From Aralia elata (lineage: Eukaryota > Streptophyta > Magnoliopsida > Apiales > Araliaceae): a stretch of 64,000 bases of DNA. Within the stretch, counting starts at the first letter, position 1. Each line of letters begins with the position of its first letter. The stretch covers positions 11,249,778 through 11,313,777 of the forward strand of contig CM068383.1 of NCBI GenBank assembly GCA_034770075.1. Direction: 5' to 3'. Both the position numbers and the translations under genes were made by a program. The notes beneath the pieces were generated by a model, which ran no database searches, was not told the DNA's origin, and worked only from the letters and a program-made list of their open reading frames with translations. This document shows, piece by piece, positions 42,974 to 55,328 of this stretch.

Positions 42974-44726
42974 TGAAAGTAGTATGCATACAAGCCAATC
43001 ATATTTGATATGATGTAGCATATACTTTGTAATATTATTCATTTATTAATAAAAGTATTAAAGACATTTTACTTTATCTACATGGTGCTGTTATTTAATA
43101 TGTGATAAACTCATAGTTTTAAGCAATGCTTTTAGAATCATGATGATGATCATGCTAATGAGATCTAAATTCTTAGAAAGCTTAAAACTAAAATCGTTCC
43201 TAATTGTTGGATTACTGAAAGGGGATTAGTGAATCCGGATAGATTAGTACATACGTTGCTTGTTCTTAAGAAGATGATGATTGATCTTATAATCATTTGT
43301 GTGGAGACACTAAAGTAAGTATGTAGGTGCTTATTGGAGAATAAGTTCATTGAACGTGACTTGCTAACGGAATACCTAATGGAGTTTTACTCGCCTGTCA
43401 ATAGAAATTCCTCTAGTGATAGTAGTACAAGTGATCCTTGGACTTGAGATCATCATAGTATCTTGTGTATGATGAGTTATACTTTGCTATGTCCCTTAAG
43501 ACCTTTAAGGTATATCAAATGGTATGATTGGGTATAATAAGTTGTATATGGAGATAGGTGAATGATCAACAAAGAATCTACCACATCTAATGAAAGATGA
43601 GAATATCCTATGCGATTCGATAAAATGACAACTCAGTAGTCCTTGGCCAAGGCAGAATGAAATTAGAAAGGAGTTTCTAATTTGCATTATTTAAAGTTGT
43701 GCATTTAAGAATCGAAATGCATAAAATTAAATAAAATAAGACTTGATAGTAACTCCATGTCTTATATTTAATTGGGACATTGTATGGTAGAATGATTGAA
43801 TTGTACAGTAACTATTCACTGAAAGGTTCTTTTGTGATTAATGTTGAAATCTATATTATCTGAAAAGTCGTTGATCGCTAAAGTGGCTTACCCTTATTGT
43901 ACAATAAATATTATTTAATTAAATAAATTAAATAGTTTAATTTATTTAAATAAGATTAGAATTGTTATAATTGATTTATTCACAACCGATTTAATATGGA
44001 GAACCTAAATGGTCACACCACAAAAGAAAAATATTTATTTAAGAAGTAAATGGCATAATCGTAAATGGCTTAATATTTATTATTAACATTTTGGAAATAT
44101 TAAATATAAATTAATAAGAGAAGTCTTATTATTATTATTACTATTATTATTATTTAATTCCTAAAATGATTTGAGAATTAATTAATAGGAGTACTCTCAT
44201 AAATTTCTAATTGGATTAGGAGTTTAAATAATTAAAAGAGTTTAATTAGAATAGAAACCCTAATCCTAAATGGTTTAGGAGGGTTTCCTATATCTATAAA
44301 TAAGAGGAGTCTTATCATGATTAGGGGTTACACACTCTTGCATTAGAATTGTGGAGAGTACTTACAATTTCTATAGAGATAGAAACTAGGGTTTTGCCAA
44401 CACCCATCTTCTTGAACAAGTATTATTCTTTGGTGGATCACCTCTAGAGGCCACACACTTAGGTGGCTAACGTTGATCAAAGGAAGAAATTTAATCGGTA
44501 GAATTCAAGGAGAACACGAAGGAATTGGAGTTGAACTTGTACCTGAGGAAGCTAGAAATCTACAAGGGTATAATTCTTATTCTCCATCTCTTTCGTTTAA
44601 TTAATAATTGTGCATAAAGAAAGATCATGGTGATGGTTTGTATAAAATTTTAAAATATGATTTTATCGCGCTTCCGCTTTATTTATGTAATTTGATTGCA
44701 TGTTCGTGTTATATACAAACCTAACA
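42974..44726 (+). repeat. Solo LTR, family S (1753 bp)
   Basis: TG at 42974 (TGAAAGTAGTATGC) and CA at 44726 (ACAAACCTAACA), with flanking 5-mers TAAAC and CAAAC agreeing at four of five positions. A TATAAATA box at 44295-44302 and an ACCCTAAT-rich leader fit an LTR promoter. No primer-binding site or coding region follows, so this is a solo LTR left by recombination. The first part occurs twice more at 17323-18698. The parent superfamily is not determined. Confidence 0.65.
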
Positions 44727-44838
44727 CAAACAACAATGAAGCTCATAAATAAAATTAACTCAAAATGTCAAGTAGTATAAAATTTTAGAAAATATGAGCA
44801 TATATACATGTAAAGGGAAAAGAGAGAGATAAAGAAAC

Positions 44839-44913
44839 CTTTTTGCTCCAACTAGAAGGTGCAGGGAGCTCGAAGGAGAAAACTTCTTCCTTCTTCCCAA
44901 CCGAGCTCGCCAT
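44839..44913 (-). pseudogene. First exon resembling MBD10/MBD11 (methyl-CpG-binding domain protein)
   Basis: The ATG at 44911-44913 opens MASSVGKKEEVFSFELPAPS followed by SWSKK, with a GT donor at 44838. Plant MBD10/MBD11-type proteins begin with a similar MASS... acidic stretch and an ELPAPxGWKK segment entering the methyl-CpG-binding domain. No further exon is visible: the family S LTR starts about 110 bp downstream, and the sequence beyond it has no MBD core. It is a fragment if the family is right. Confidence is limited by the short match. Confidence 0.4.
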
Positions 44914-45430
44914 TTCGCAACCTTTTTTTTAGGAAAGGAGGGAGTAGTAAACTATAAATATAAAAAAATGGTATCGAAATTTACCCAAGAGCATGGGTTC
45001 ATTATTAAGACCACCTAGAACATTAAACGCATAATAGGAGAAGAATGTTTTGTAGTAAAGGGTGTTTGAGAGCAACTAAGCCATAACAGGACAGCTCATT
45101 TGCTTGTTGTGTTGATGTTGATAAGTCTGAATTAAGAAAAAGAGAACCATTTGGCGTCAGTTTCAAAAACAGAATTTAACCTCAAGTAACAAAATAATAT
45201 GGAACTTAAAATTATGAATTGGTTTGTCCTTAATCATATTCTTAAAAAGCCTAGCAAAGAGAATAACTTTCTAAAACCTCAACAGGTGCCTAACATCCAA
45301 GACCTTTTGCAAGGCTTTTACGTCAGCCTGGAATCGTGAAGAGGCCATAACAGGTTTGTCCGCTCTAGAATCCAAAAAGAATAAACAACATAAGCACGTG
45401 ACCTTTACATACAGAAACATTTGTTTATAT
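44914..45430. other. Stretch without a recognised gene
   Basis: A short minus-strand frame at 45271-45380 follows an acceptor-like TTCTAG and reads ADKPVMASSRFQADVKALQK. I do not recognise it, and no neighbouring exon supports it. Confidence 0.35.
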
Positions 45431-45687
45431 ATGTATATATGTACGTTACCCATTGTCACCGAGGATTATGACCTTCAAAAGCGTTCTTCTTTGGGATTTG
45501 CCTATTATATTTCAAGGTCTTACTACTATATTTAAGAACAAAACTATGATCTTTTGTATGTATGGGATGCCATACATTATGAATCACAAATATCAATACA
45601 TTAAAGCATAAAAACATCCTCTCAGTTTTATTTCATCAAACAGTTAAAATGCACTAACCAATCTAATTAAGTAACAATGTTATATGA
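45431..45687. repeat. Direct repeat of 42590-42846, copy 2
   Basis: Nearly identical to copy 1 through ATTTCAAGGTCTTACTA and AACATCCTCTCAGT to AAGTAACAATG. It is followed after about 65 bp by the large solo LTR. Confidence 0.8.
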
Positions 45688-45752
45688 ATAATTTTGGAAA
45701 ATTTACCTCATTATCTTTGTTAATTGTTGAGAGTTTCTAGATGAGCAGGAAG

Positions 45753-48700
45753 TGTGACAACCCAGATTTTCGAGAATAATTATAATAAGAATTTAATATA
45801 GAATAATTCTTATTATGAGTCGCGTTTGAATATATATGTGTTATATATATTTATGTGATTAAATTGATGAGCTTAATATGTATATATATAAATGTGAAAT
45901 ATATACATAGATTCGAAATGAATGAGTTAATAGTTAATTATTGCAACGATCGCGAGTCATGGGTAGCTTGATAATTCGAGCTTATGAATATTATTGAATA
46001 AAATAGACTTTTATTGATAATATTATGTGGTAAGTGTTTAAAGGTTATATTATAACCTAGATTATGTGTAGACGATGATTAGTAGGTATCAAAGTTTTCG
46101 TATTAGCTAATTTGGCGGATTCGAGAAATATCGCTAGAGTACTATTTATTAGATTAAATAAATAGTTAAAGGATAATATTATTGGACGAGTTATTTATTG
46201 TAAAGACGCTAACCCAAAATATGGGTGAGATATATGTACGTTGATGTATATGATTATGGGGAGTTAATCGGAAAGAGTAGCGATCGCGAATCGTGAATAC
46301 CCTTGTAAATTGGGTTTATTAATAGTATTAACGGATTAAATATTATTTTTACGTGACGTGTTTAAAGGCTATTTTATAACCTGGATGATGTCAATGTATG
46401 AAGTTTTATGCGTTATTGAATCGTAGGAGTGAATAATTGATTTTGCGAAAGATCGCAAAATTACTATTTACTGGGCACGTTTCCCGAGGCACTATTTACG
46501 CTATAAAATTTTTGTGTCTTTTTCGATGTTGAATAATTTCATAAATACGTGTATGCGTAGGAATAATTTTTCCAAGTGTCAGAAATTTTATTTGAGCTGA
46601 TACGTGATTTTATCCGTATCCGAAAGGTATTATATGGGTGTTCCGAATAAATGGACAAATCCCATAATAATTATTTTTATGCATCCCAATAATTATGGGA
46701 GTACCCATTTTAATGTTGGGTAGGGTTATTTACCAGTTTTGGTACAAAAGTTGGAGTTTTCGGGTATATTTTTGGTGTATTTGGGTATTTATTTTGGCTT
46801 GTCACTCCAAGAGGGAACCAATCCCTCATTTTGGACCAATCAAATTGCAAGGAGGGAGAACTATTACCGGCAATGTTGAAAAATTGGCCACCTTGAGCCA
46901 TTAAACCACAAACTCATTTTTCTTCCCAAATTTACTCCTCCACTCTCCCAAATAATTCAACAACTTCATTCCTCTATTGCAAACCATCAGCTCCCCATCC
47001 AAACCCATTTCAAATTCTGCAGAGAGAGAGAGTGAGAGTGAGAGAGCTCGCCGGAAAAAGGAGGAGGAGTCGCCGGAAGTTCGCCGGAAAAAGGAAGGAG
47101 GAAGAAGAAGGAGGCACGAGAGGAAGATGAAGAGAATCCAAGCAAGGAGGACCTTCAAAATAAATCCTAGCCGAGCTTCTTAATCATCTAGGAAGGATTT
47201 ATAGAGGTAAACACCAATCAAATCCTTTCCATTTGATTTCTTATTGAGTTTTTTCAAGTTTTTCTTAGTTTTGAGCTCTTAAGCTTGTGGGTCAGATTTG
47301 TGGCGATTCTTGGTGTTTTTGTTTGTGGTGATTATTTGTAAATGTTGTTAAGAGGTTATGTAAGCCATTAATAACATCAAAGTGGAACAAAAACGCAAGA
47401 AATTTGTACCTATGCTTAAGGAGGATGAAGAACATGAAGAACAATGAACTTTGGACATGAACTTGGACATTTGGACGATTTAGAGGACTTTGTAGCTATG
47501 ATTTTGTGTTTGTTTAATTCGTTTGTTTTTATGATATTGTACTTCCATGGGTTATGAGTTTAACCCAGTTGGAATGGAGTAAAAAGGGATTAAAACGAAG
47601 TTTTGGTGATGATTTTGGTGAAGAACACCAAGAACACCAAGAACACGAAAATATAACATGAGTTGATACTTTGGCCTAAGATTTGGCCATGTTACTGTTA
47701 ATGGATAGCTCTGAATTTTTGATATGTTGTAGCCCTATGTCTTAGGAGTCCATAGAGTCCGGAAGGGACCAATTTGAACGTGTATTGAGGGAGTTATGGT
47801 GATTGGAAGCAAGATAGGTCTAGAACACCAAAATAGAGCATTCCGGGAAGCAAAACGGGCTGGGAGCAAAGGCTGGGCGCTCTAGGCGCTTGGCTGGGCG
47901 CTGTAGGCGCTGGCCACGGGGTCCAGCTACTGCATGGTAGCGCCAACGGCGCTGGTGTGAGCGCCAACGGCGCTGGTAAGGAAACTGTGCAAAACTGCTC
48001 CGACGTCCTTTAGTAAAATGGGCATAACTTTCTCATACGAACTCGGATTGAGGCGATTCAAGATGATTCGGAAAGAGAACGAGTAGACCTACAACTTTCG
48101 TTCTTTAAGTTTTTCCATTTGAGGTCGGAATCAATTCCCAAATTGACCATTTGTATGACTGATGTATTTTTGGGGGCAATCGGAGAGTGTCGAGCATGCG
48201 CGTAAGCACGCGTAATGCTCCCGACAATGTTAAATGATGTTCTAAGTTTTATAACATGAATTTTATGATTTATAATGATACTTAACATTAACCAATGAGT
48301 ATTAGATAAATTGAATGGGCATGTTAGGCGTACGCAAATGCATGTCGCCTAGGCGTTCGAATAATCAAGTTTAGCGTATAGACGTGCAAGCGTCGTAACG
48401 TCGTAACTAGTGTGTATAATCTTGTTTAATATTTTGTTTCTAATAATAATGAAACATGATAGTGTGTTATAAACCAATGCATGAGCATGCTAAGCACATA
48501 CAAAGGAGGCGAATTAGGTGTGTGACGTGTAAACGTCGAAACGCCGTGTAAAGTGTTAATGAACTTGAATAATGTCTCGATTCAAATGAAACGAACATTA
48601 TAAGATACGGGATGGGGTTAATGTAACCAATAAGTATTGATGGTGATAAGGGTCGTAACGTTTTCAAACGACGCGACGCCGAGTAACGTTTTAGAGTTAA

Positions 48701-49788
48701 TCGCGTTATTAATTTATAATGCGCGAACAATATGAGATAAGAATTATTATATTGTAAACCATTATATGAAGCCTTTTTAGTGGCTAATTGGTATTTTATT
48801 GTTAAATAAACTGTGTAGGATATTTGAAGGACGAGCCATCATAATTTGGCAAGGAACGCTTAAAGGCAAGTTCTTTCAGTAACTTGTTAACTTGTTTAAA
48901 TGTATTGATGTACATGACTTGATTACTAAATCTTTTACTATTATGTGGATTATATGAGAGCATGATTAAAGTGTGCATAATGTGCAATTATGTGATTATA
49001 TTGTTCTATGTGGAACTTGAATTATTGTAAATATACAATGTGAGATGCATGAAGTATGCTGTGAGATACATGATGCATATATATGGATGAATTGCATAAG
49101 ATTTATAATGCATGAGTAAGATGCATAGTATGAGAATCATGATGCATGGATAAAATGCAAACTTATGTGTTATGTGAAGCATGAAATGTGAAAACTGTCA
49201 GTTCTTGCTGAGCCGTCGTGCTCATTCTTGCAAAAATAAAACTTTTGCAGATTTACGATGCAATGCAATTATCTTGATATCGTGATGATAAGGATTAGAG
49301 GCGCATGGAAACAGGAAGGTTGCTAAATGTCCCTTTACTGTAATTATTTAGCTATGATGACGGTATATGATGTACGTGAATTTGACTATGTAAACCTTGA
49401 GTTAGAAATGAAGGTTATCCATTATAGTATTTATGATGTGATTATGTTAGTTACTTGTTATAGTAAAACTACAAGGATGTCAATGTTATATAAAGGACAT
49501 TTTTATAACGAATGTATTGGTTATTGAAAAACCTTGCGAATATTCAGGGATTGGACAAAGTCAAAATCTGAACCTTGCGTTCACACATGAGATATTGTAA
49601 AGGATCATGGTATTCATTCAACCTTGGTCATAAATGTTTTATTTAAGGTCTTCGTGCCTGGGATTAGATGAGGATATGTTGTTATATTATTGTAATTACA
49701 TACTTGTAGTAAGCCTATGTTGTATGGGTAGTACCGTGACGTGCGGGAATCGGGTTCAAGGTAAGACCCGAGTTTCGGGGGCGTTACA
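45753..49788 (+). repeat. Solo LTR of a Tekay/Del-type element (4036 bp) with GGAAG target duplication
   Basis: Starts TGTGACAACCCAGATTTTCG, ends TTTCGGGGGCGTTACA, and is flanked on both sides by GGAAG (45748-45752 and 49789-49793). The ends are those of Del/Tekay chromovirus LTRs, whose LTRs can be several kb long. It has no primer-binding site, coding sequence or second LTR, so it arose by LTR-LTR recombination. Inside are a purine-rich GAGAGAGAGTGAGAG tract near 47020, a GGCGCT-rich island at 47875-47975 and the TGCTGAGCCGTCGTGCTCA segment near 49208. No genes. Confidence 0.85.
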
Positions 49789-49793
49789 GGAAG

Positions 49794-50837
49794 GGCAATT
49801 CCATAAGTTAACTTAGAAACTAAGTAGTAATCCCAAACCTATAGAGTGAAGAGCCTATCTTCAAACTAAATTTCCTTGGTCAACAAATCAGCTCCAATAG
49901 TCGCCTTATATTAAAAAAAAATTGAATTATCCAAGCAAAATGAAGGAAGTTATTAAACGGGATAATACATCTATATATAAAACATATACTCACGTTTCAG
50001 CCAAAACACATTCTTTTTTCTCTATATACACACATGAATTGTACAAAATAGTGACACAATTAAGCTATTTACAACAAATAGTCCATCATAAACTCATACC
50101 AAATTAGTAATAAGCTTCAATTAGGCATTGAATTTGAGAATAAGCATAAAACATAAAATGTACATCCGATTTATGAGCTGATACAAACAAACTGGAACAT
50201 TGAACTATACCCTAAATGTTCAGACCAAAAAAATGCATTTCTATGCAAAACTTCGGCATTAATTAATCGGAAGAAACAAAAATAAAGAGCAAAGACATGA
50301 TTGAAGAAGAGATGAAGAGACGATTCCAAAACCAATCAAAATACACCTAAGACAGAGAACAATTGAATTGAAAATAGAACATACCTTGAGGTCTGGTGCG
50401 AGTTTGGATGCAAGGAGAAGGAAATCTAGGGATATCTTCTACCTTTTCATACAAAATGGATTGTGTGTTTCTCTCGAGGTGGGAGAATGAGGTTAAGAGG
50501 GGAAGAGACGAAGAGACAATTGAATTTAAGGGAGAAGGGAAACGGAACAGGAACAACCGAATTGGAAGATCGATCGGAGCAATTAGGCATTGAATTAACT
50601 CTTAATTAAATAAGGATTGACTCACCGATTTTTTAAATTAAATTGATTTGATTACGTCGATTTACGTCATCATTGGACGTGTCTTTATATATATAAATTG
50701 ATGTATGGTAGAAACAATGTAATATATAATATATTATATATAATGTAATAATAATTCATAAAATAAACTACATATAATATATGTAGTGGGAACGTATTAT
50801 ATATGTAATGCAAGTAATATATATATATATATATATA
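49794..50837. other. Gene-free stretch ending in a TA microsatellite
   Basis: No protein family is recognised. 50390-50590 is purine-rich and could be the leader of a lost gene, but neither strand shows a conserved motif. A TA tract at 50818-50837 receives the next LTR. Confidence 0.4.
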
Positions 50838-51190
50838 TGTTAGTTTCCAGAGGCACAAAAGATATCTAGAAGGGGGGGTTGAATAGATTCTTTAAAACTT
50901 TTTATCTTGTTTTCAAAAGAACGACTTATCAGTTTGGTTAATAAACAAGTATTTAAGCACAACGGAATATATGATTGACAAAATCTCCCTTAGAGATAGA
51001 ACAACTACAATGGATATGATAAAGCAGTGATATAACAGTTATAGCAGTTATGACAGTTAAGGAGTGCAAAGAGATAGAGACAAGACTTTAAGTGGTTTGG
51101 AGCACACAATACTCCTACTTCACTGTTCTACTCCTCGAGTAGCAAATCCACTAAGGATATCGTTACAACTGAATCACAAAGATTCCTTCA

Positions 51191-51325
51191 AGACCCGCAG
51201 TCTTGGAACTCTAGTACACAATGTACTCTTCAAAGCCAGCAGCCTTGGAATTGTAGTACACAACGTACTCTTTAAAGCCAGCAGCCTTGGAACTCTGTAG
51301 ACTAAGACCAGCAGCCTTAGAATCT
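51191..51325 (+). repeat. About 42-bp tandem repeat in the solo LTR
   Basis: Three to four imperfect units of AAAGCCAGCAGCCTTGGAA then TGTAGTACACAACGTACTC. No coding meaning is evident. Confidence 0.7.
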
Positions 51326-52176
51326 CTTATACCCTTTGGTACTCAGCAAGTCCAGCAGACTTGACTTCGATTGGTCACCTGTTGACCCTTTCACTTGATA
51401 GAGAGTGATTATTTTGTTGCTACTGAGTTGCTTGAAGCATATGATCTGATGAACTCAATAGCGAAGCAAGATGTTTCCCTTTGGATTGTAGAATGATATT
51501 TTGACAAATTTGATTTCTTCTCGTTGTACTTGCTTGATTGTAAATTTCAATCCGTCTGCCTTATGTAGATGCTTCTTAGAATCTTCCCGTTGGAAATGTG
51601 GTCGTTGCATCTAATCTTTCCGTTCAGATGTGTTGCTGAACTTAGGAATAGTTTATTCCTTGTTGACTGCAATAGTGGAGTGAGTCAGCTTCCATTAGCT
51701 CGTACCAAGATAGTGGTAGAGATAGTGCTCTGAAAACCCTAGCTGTTTGCTCCCCACTGACTTGTTTGTCAGTCCAATTTACTATTCTGCACCAGTCTTG
51801 GGCAGGTCATTCTACTGATCCATCATTATGGGCAACTTAGAATATTCAATTCAGATCTGGGTTGCTTGTCTGACGTGTTGACTCTACGATCTTGCTAGTC
51901 GCAGTGTCGTCATTGTGATTGTAGAGTCGCTGCTGTACAATCATTTGATGCTTACAGACGTTCACTGTGATCTTCACATTTTACTTTGACCACTATGATA
52001 TAGCATCAATGCTTTGCCTTTATATTCTTCAGACATGCTGATTTAATCTTTGAAACCTTTGGCAGAGACTACTCTATGATTCTATATTTTGGTTGTAGAC
52101 AGCCTTTGTGAATCGTAAAATGACAGGCTATGATGACTCTACGATCCTGAGAGTTAGTATAGTGATGTCGAGATAA

Positions 52177-52323
52177 CTCTACGTCTTGCCGAGAGTGCTC
52201 TACGTTCTGCCGAGAGAACTCTACCATCTGCCGAGAGAGCTCTACGTCCTACCGAGAGTGCTCTACATTCTGCCGAGAGAACTTTACGTCCTGCCGAGAG
52301 AACTCTACGTTCTGCCAAGCTTC
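52177..52323 (+). repeat. 21-bp tandem repeat (CTCTACGTTCTGCCGAGAGAA), seven copies
   Basis: Seven units of exactly 21 bp. Because the unit is a multiple of three it reads as a repeated heptapeptide (VLPRELY) in one frame, which explains the open frame there. I regard it as a DNA repeat rather than a gene. Its CTCTACG core is the reverse of the CGTAGAG word found elsewhere. Confidence 0.85.
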
Positions 52324-52709
52324 ACTCTACGTTTCCTAGTTGACTTTGTGATAACATACTTTGACTCTGTGAAGTTGGTTGTCTGCTCTACGATCCTTCA
52401 CTGGATGTTTGTGCAGTACTCTACGACTAGTCTATTTCAGCACATGAGATCAACCTAACAAGTTTGATCTTTTCTAAGTCATTTGTACATCACCTTCAAT
52501 AAAGGACTTTATAATACTTATTATTACAAATATGTTTTGATCAGATAGATATTCAATATAGCTTAGATCATCCAAATATATTTGATCTTTTCTATTCTAA
52601 GTCCTTGTACACATGTATTTCATTAGGAACTTTACAATTCAGCTACTGATACACATATACATTAGTATCTCAACATCAAATTTAAAGCCATGTGATTCCT
52701 AACAATATA

Positions 52710-54744
52710 TATATATATATATATGTATGTATTGGGTGAGTGCTGAGAAATAACAATATGGTCAAATATAAGTGTTGAGAATCTACAATATATTAACCAA
52801 GCCAAAAGTGAGTGGAGCGTGCTGGAAGTATATACAAAACCAAGCATGCTAAGTGGAACGTGCAGAGAATTGAGAATCGGGCTGGGAATTAATTTAGTAA
52901 CCAAGCCATTATACTGAGAATTTGGAATTGAAATGGTGAGTCGTGAGAAACCAAGTAGGAGGTGGCATAAGGTTAGGCTATCATCAGTCCATTAAGCTAA
53001 TACGTGTCTAAGAAATGAAGGAAGTTAAGAGTTTATTAAACACAAAACATTCTCAGCAATCTCATTCTTCCTCTCCATATTTGTTCCATCTCTCTTTCAC
53101 TTTCAAGTTACCCAAATTTCACTCTTATACTCTCCAAAAATATAAGCCTTCATCAAAAATCCTTACCAATTCTGCTGAAAATTTTCAAATTCACTAAGGA
53201 GCTGAAGTTGATAACTGGAATTGGAGACGAATTAGACCAACTCTTATCAAAGAGAAGATTCAAGTTAATCTTCAAGCAAACATGAAGCACAAATTCTTCA
53301 AACAAGAGGTAATAACCTGTATTTATTAAGTTTATGAAAATTAGAGTAATAATTATTGAAATTGCTGTGCTTGGGTTACAAATTGATGTGGAGGAAGTTT
53401 TGTACATCTTATTGGGAGGAATAAGGTCGAAAATTTTGGTAAGAACCATGTATAAAAGCTTGTGAAATCTAGATATTTAAGCCATGCACATAAGATGTTT
53501 GAAATTTTGCCTCAATGAGAATTTATGCTTAAAAATCAAAAATTAAGTAAAGTTTGAGGCTAGGTAACCTTCATATATATGTTATCATGTTAATTAAGTT
53601 AATTAAATGAATCAAATCAAGCCCAAATCAAGTTTTAAAGAATATCTAAAAACTTGAAATTAATGAAAGATATGGCCAACAGGACATATTGGGACCTCTA
53701 TAAATACATCTTAAAGAACCCAAATTAGGCATGTTATATTTTTATAAAATACTATGTAGTAACATAAAGAACAAATCAAAATTTAGATATAATTGAATAA
53801 AGGGACTGCAAGATACAAAATCCCAAAGTGGCTGCGAAAATAATAAAACTTGGAAATTTTGGGTAGGAGGCCAGCGCTACCCTGGGACGCCGCAGCGCCG
53901 GCTGCCTGCTCCAGTTTTTAAATTTTGATTTTGTTCCGATTCTTGGCGTTGAGCATTTGAATGATTAAAACTAATTATAAAATTGTGTTCCAAACATGAC
54001 TAACTTATTATTAAACTAATAAACCAAACGAAGTTAGTAAATTTAAGATTTAGTTATTAAACTTTGAAAATACAAGTTTTAATCGAGAATGGTAAAACGC
54101 GAATACATTGAGATATGTAATGAGCGTATGTGGGATATTAGTGATATAAATAACTTGCGAATTGGATTGGTTAATCAAGTATGGTTAATAATTTGAGGTT
54201 AAATTGTTAAACTTAAAGTATGCAAATTTTAGTCGAATTCTTAGAAAGTGTGATGAAATAAGCTATAACTACATTATATAAGTAATACACACGCGAATTA
54301 ACTATAACAAACATAGTTGATATAAGTTCGAGTCGAAGTTGGTGGAATATGTATTCATTAAGCTATTGAACTATTACTCAATGAAAACTAATGTTATATA
54401 GTTAAGCAATAACAAATCCAATAAGAGTGAGATTGGCATAGTAAGCTTAAGAAATACAAGTTTAGATCAAGTTAGTGAAATGTATTAACATTAAGCTATA
54501 TAATAACCTATTGTATGTGACATAGGTGTTACGCGAGGTATTAACGCTTCGAATTCACGAAATAGTATAGAATTGATAACTTTGCATCGCGAAGGCAAGT
54601 ATATCAACCTTTTTTCCTTAAATGAGTTTGTGGGTCCAAGTGCATATTAGGGTTCATATGACCTAATTAGATTAAATGTACAAATTAGAGTTTATAAAAA
54701 ACCTAATTAAATGTACAAATTAGGGTTCATGTGACCTAATTAAA
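52710..54744 (+). repeat. LTR of a Tekay-type chromovirus, partial
   Basis: 53196-53960 is the plus-orientation copy of the LTR at 38123-40681. The sequence before it (CATTCTTCCTCTCCATATTT near 53060) looks like the transcription-start region of the LTR. A GC-rich island with CGCAGCGCCGGC lies at 53871-53905. The 3' end is cut near 54620-54744 by the following element. At 54645-54745, AAATGTACAAATTAGGGTTC-type units repeat two to three times. No genes. Confidence 0.55.
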
Positions 54745-55283
54745 TGTACTAGACCCGGGGAAGTCTCCACGTGTTCCAAGGCAGAAGACTCGTGGATGCG
54801 ACCCATTTTGGGAATTGATTGAGGGATTGGATTGGTGGCTAGAAGAACAGGGCAATTTGGGCATTACTTTGATGATTAAAGGGCATTTCTGAAATTTCTC
54901 CTTTAAAACATAATTAAAGGGTATTTTGGGAATTTCCCTTAAAACATGTGCCTGGCATGTGACTATTTCCAGGAAGACTATAAATAGCCCCTCTATTCTA
55001 AGAAAAGGGGATGGCTCTCAAGACATTACACTTAGACTCTTGGAAGCTCATTACACTTGGAACTCTCTCTCAACTCGAAGACTTAAGAAGGCTCTTGGAA
55101 TCCCTGCTACCCTAACCCGGTTTCCGGATTCTAAGAGTTCTGCCACGTGTCATTGGAGTAATTGCCTACCTGTTCTTCTCCCCTCTTCAATCAATCAATC
55201 AGTTCCGTACTCTTCGTGGATTTCTCTCCTCTCCAGCCAACACGAAACCCTAACCCTAGCAAGGTGTAATTTTCTTACCTACA
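54745..55283 (+). repeat. 5' LTR of the second Tat-type element (about 539 bp)
   Basis: Starts TGTACTAGACCCGGGG, ends CTTACCTACA. A TATAAATA box lies at 54979-54986. The LTR fragment at 11004-11612 (minus) matches it. The end is followed by six bases and the primer-binding site. The start is less certain because the upstream repeats share similar sequence. Confidence 0.65.
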
Positions 55284-55289
55284 TTTATT

Positions 55290-55307
55290 TGGCGACTCTG
55301 CTGGGGA
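55290..55307 (+). other. Primer-binding site of the second Tat-type element
   Basis: TGGCGACTCTGCTGGGGA is of the TGGCGACTC...GGGGA form described for Ogre/Tat elements, believed to pair with tRNA-Arg. It lies 22 bp before the gag start. Confidence 0.7.
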
Positions 55308-55328
55308 GGTGTAGAATTCGTGAAGGGT

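Larger units (their letters stand above)
50838..52704 (+). repeat. Solo LTR, probably copia (Sirevirus-like), 1867 bp
   Basis: TGTTAG at the start and CTAACA at the end are perfect inverted tips, with ATATA on both sides inside a TA microsatellite. TCTAGAAGGGGGGGTTGAATAG near 50868 is typical of LTRs of the Sirevirus group. No primer-binding site follows. Two internal tandem arrays (51191-51325 and 52177-52323) and many CTCTACG words (51880-52440) occur. The copia assignment rests on the style of the LTR only. Confidence 0.6.

Noticed and set aside
46977..47183. A charged protein (ERESESERARRKKEE...) in the 4-kb LTR
   Set aside because: It is a translation of a GAGAGA-rich purine tract in the LTR leader with no conserved domain.
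52186..52458. A gene for a protein with VLPRELY heptad repeats
   Set aside because: The frame is open only because the DNA repeat is 21 bp, a multiple of three. It lies in an LTR with no start context or partner domain.
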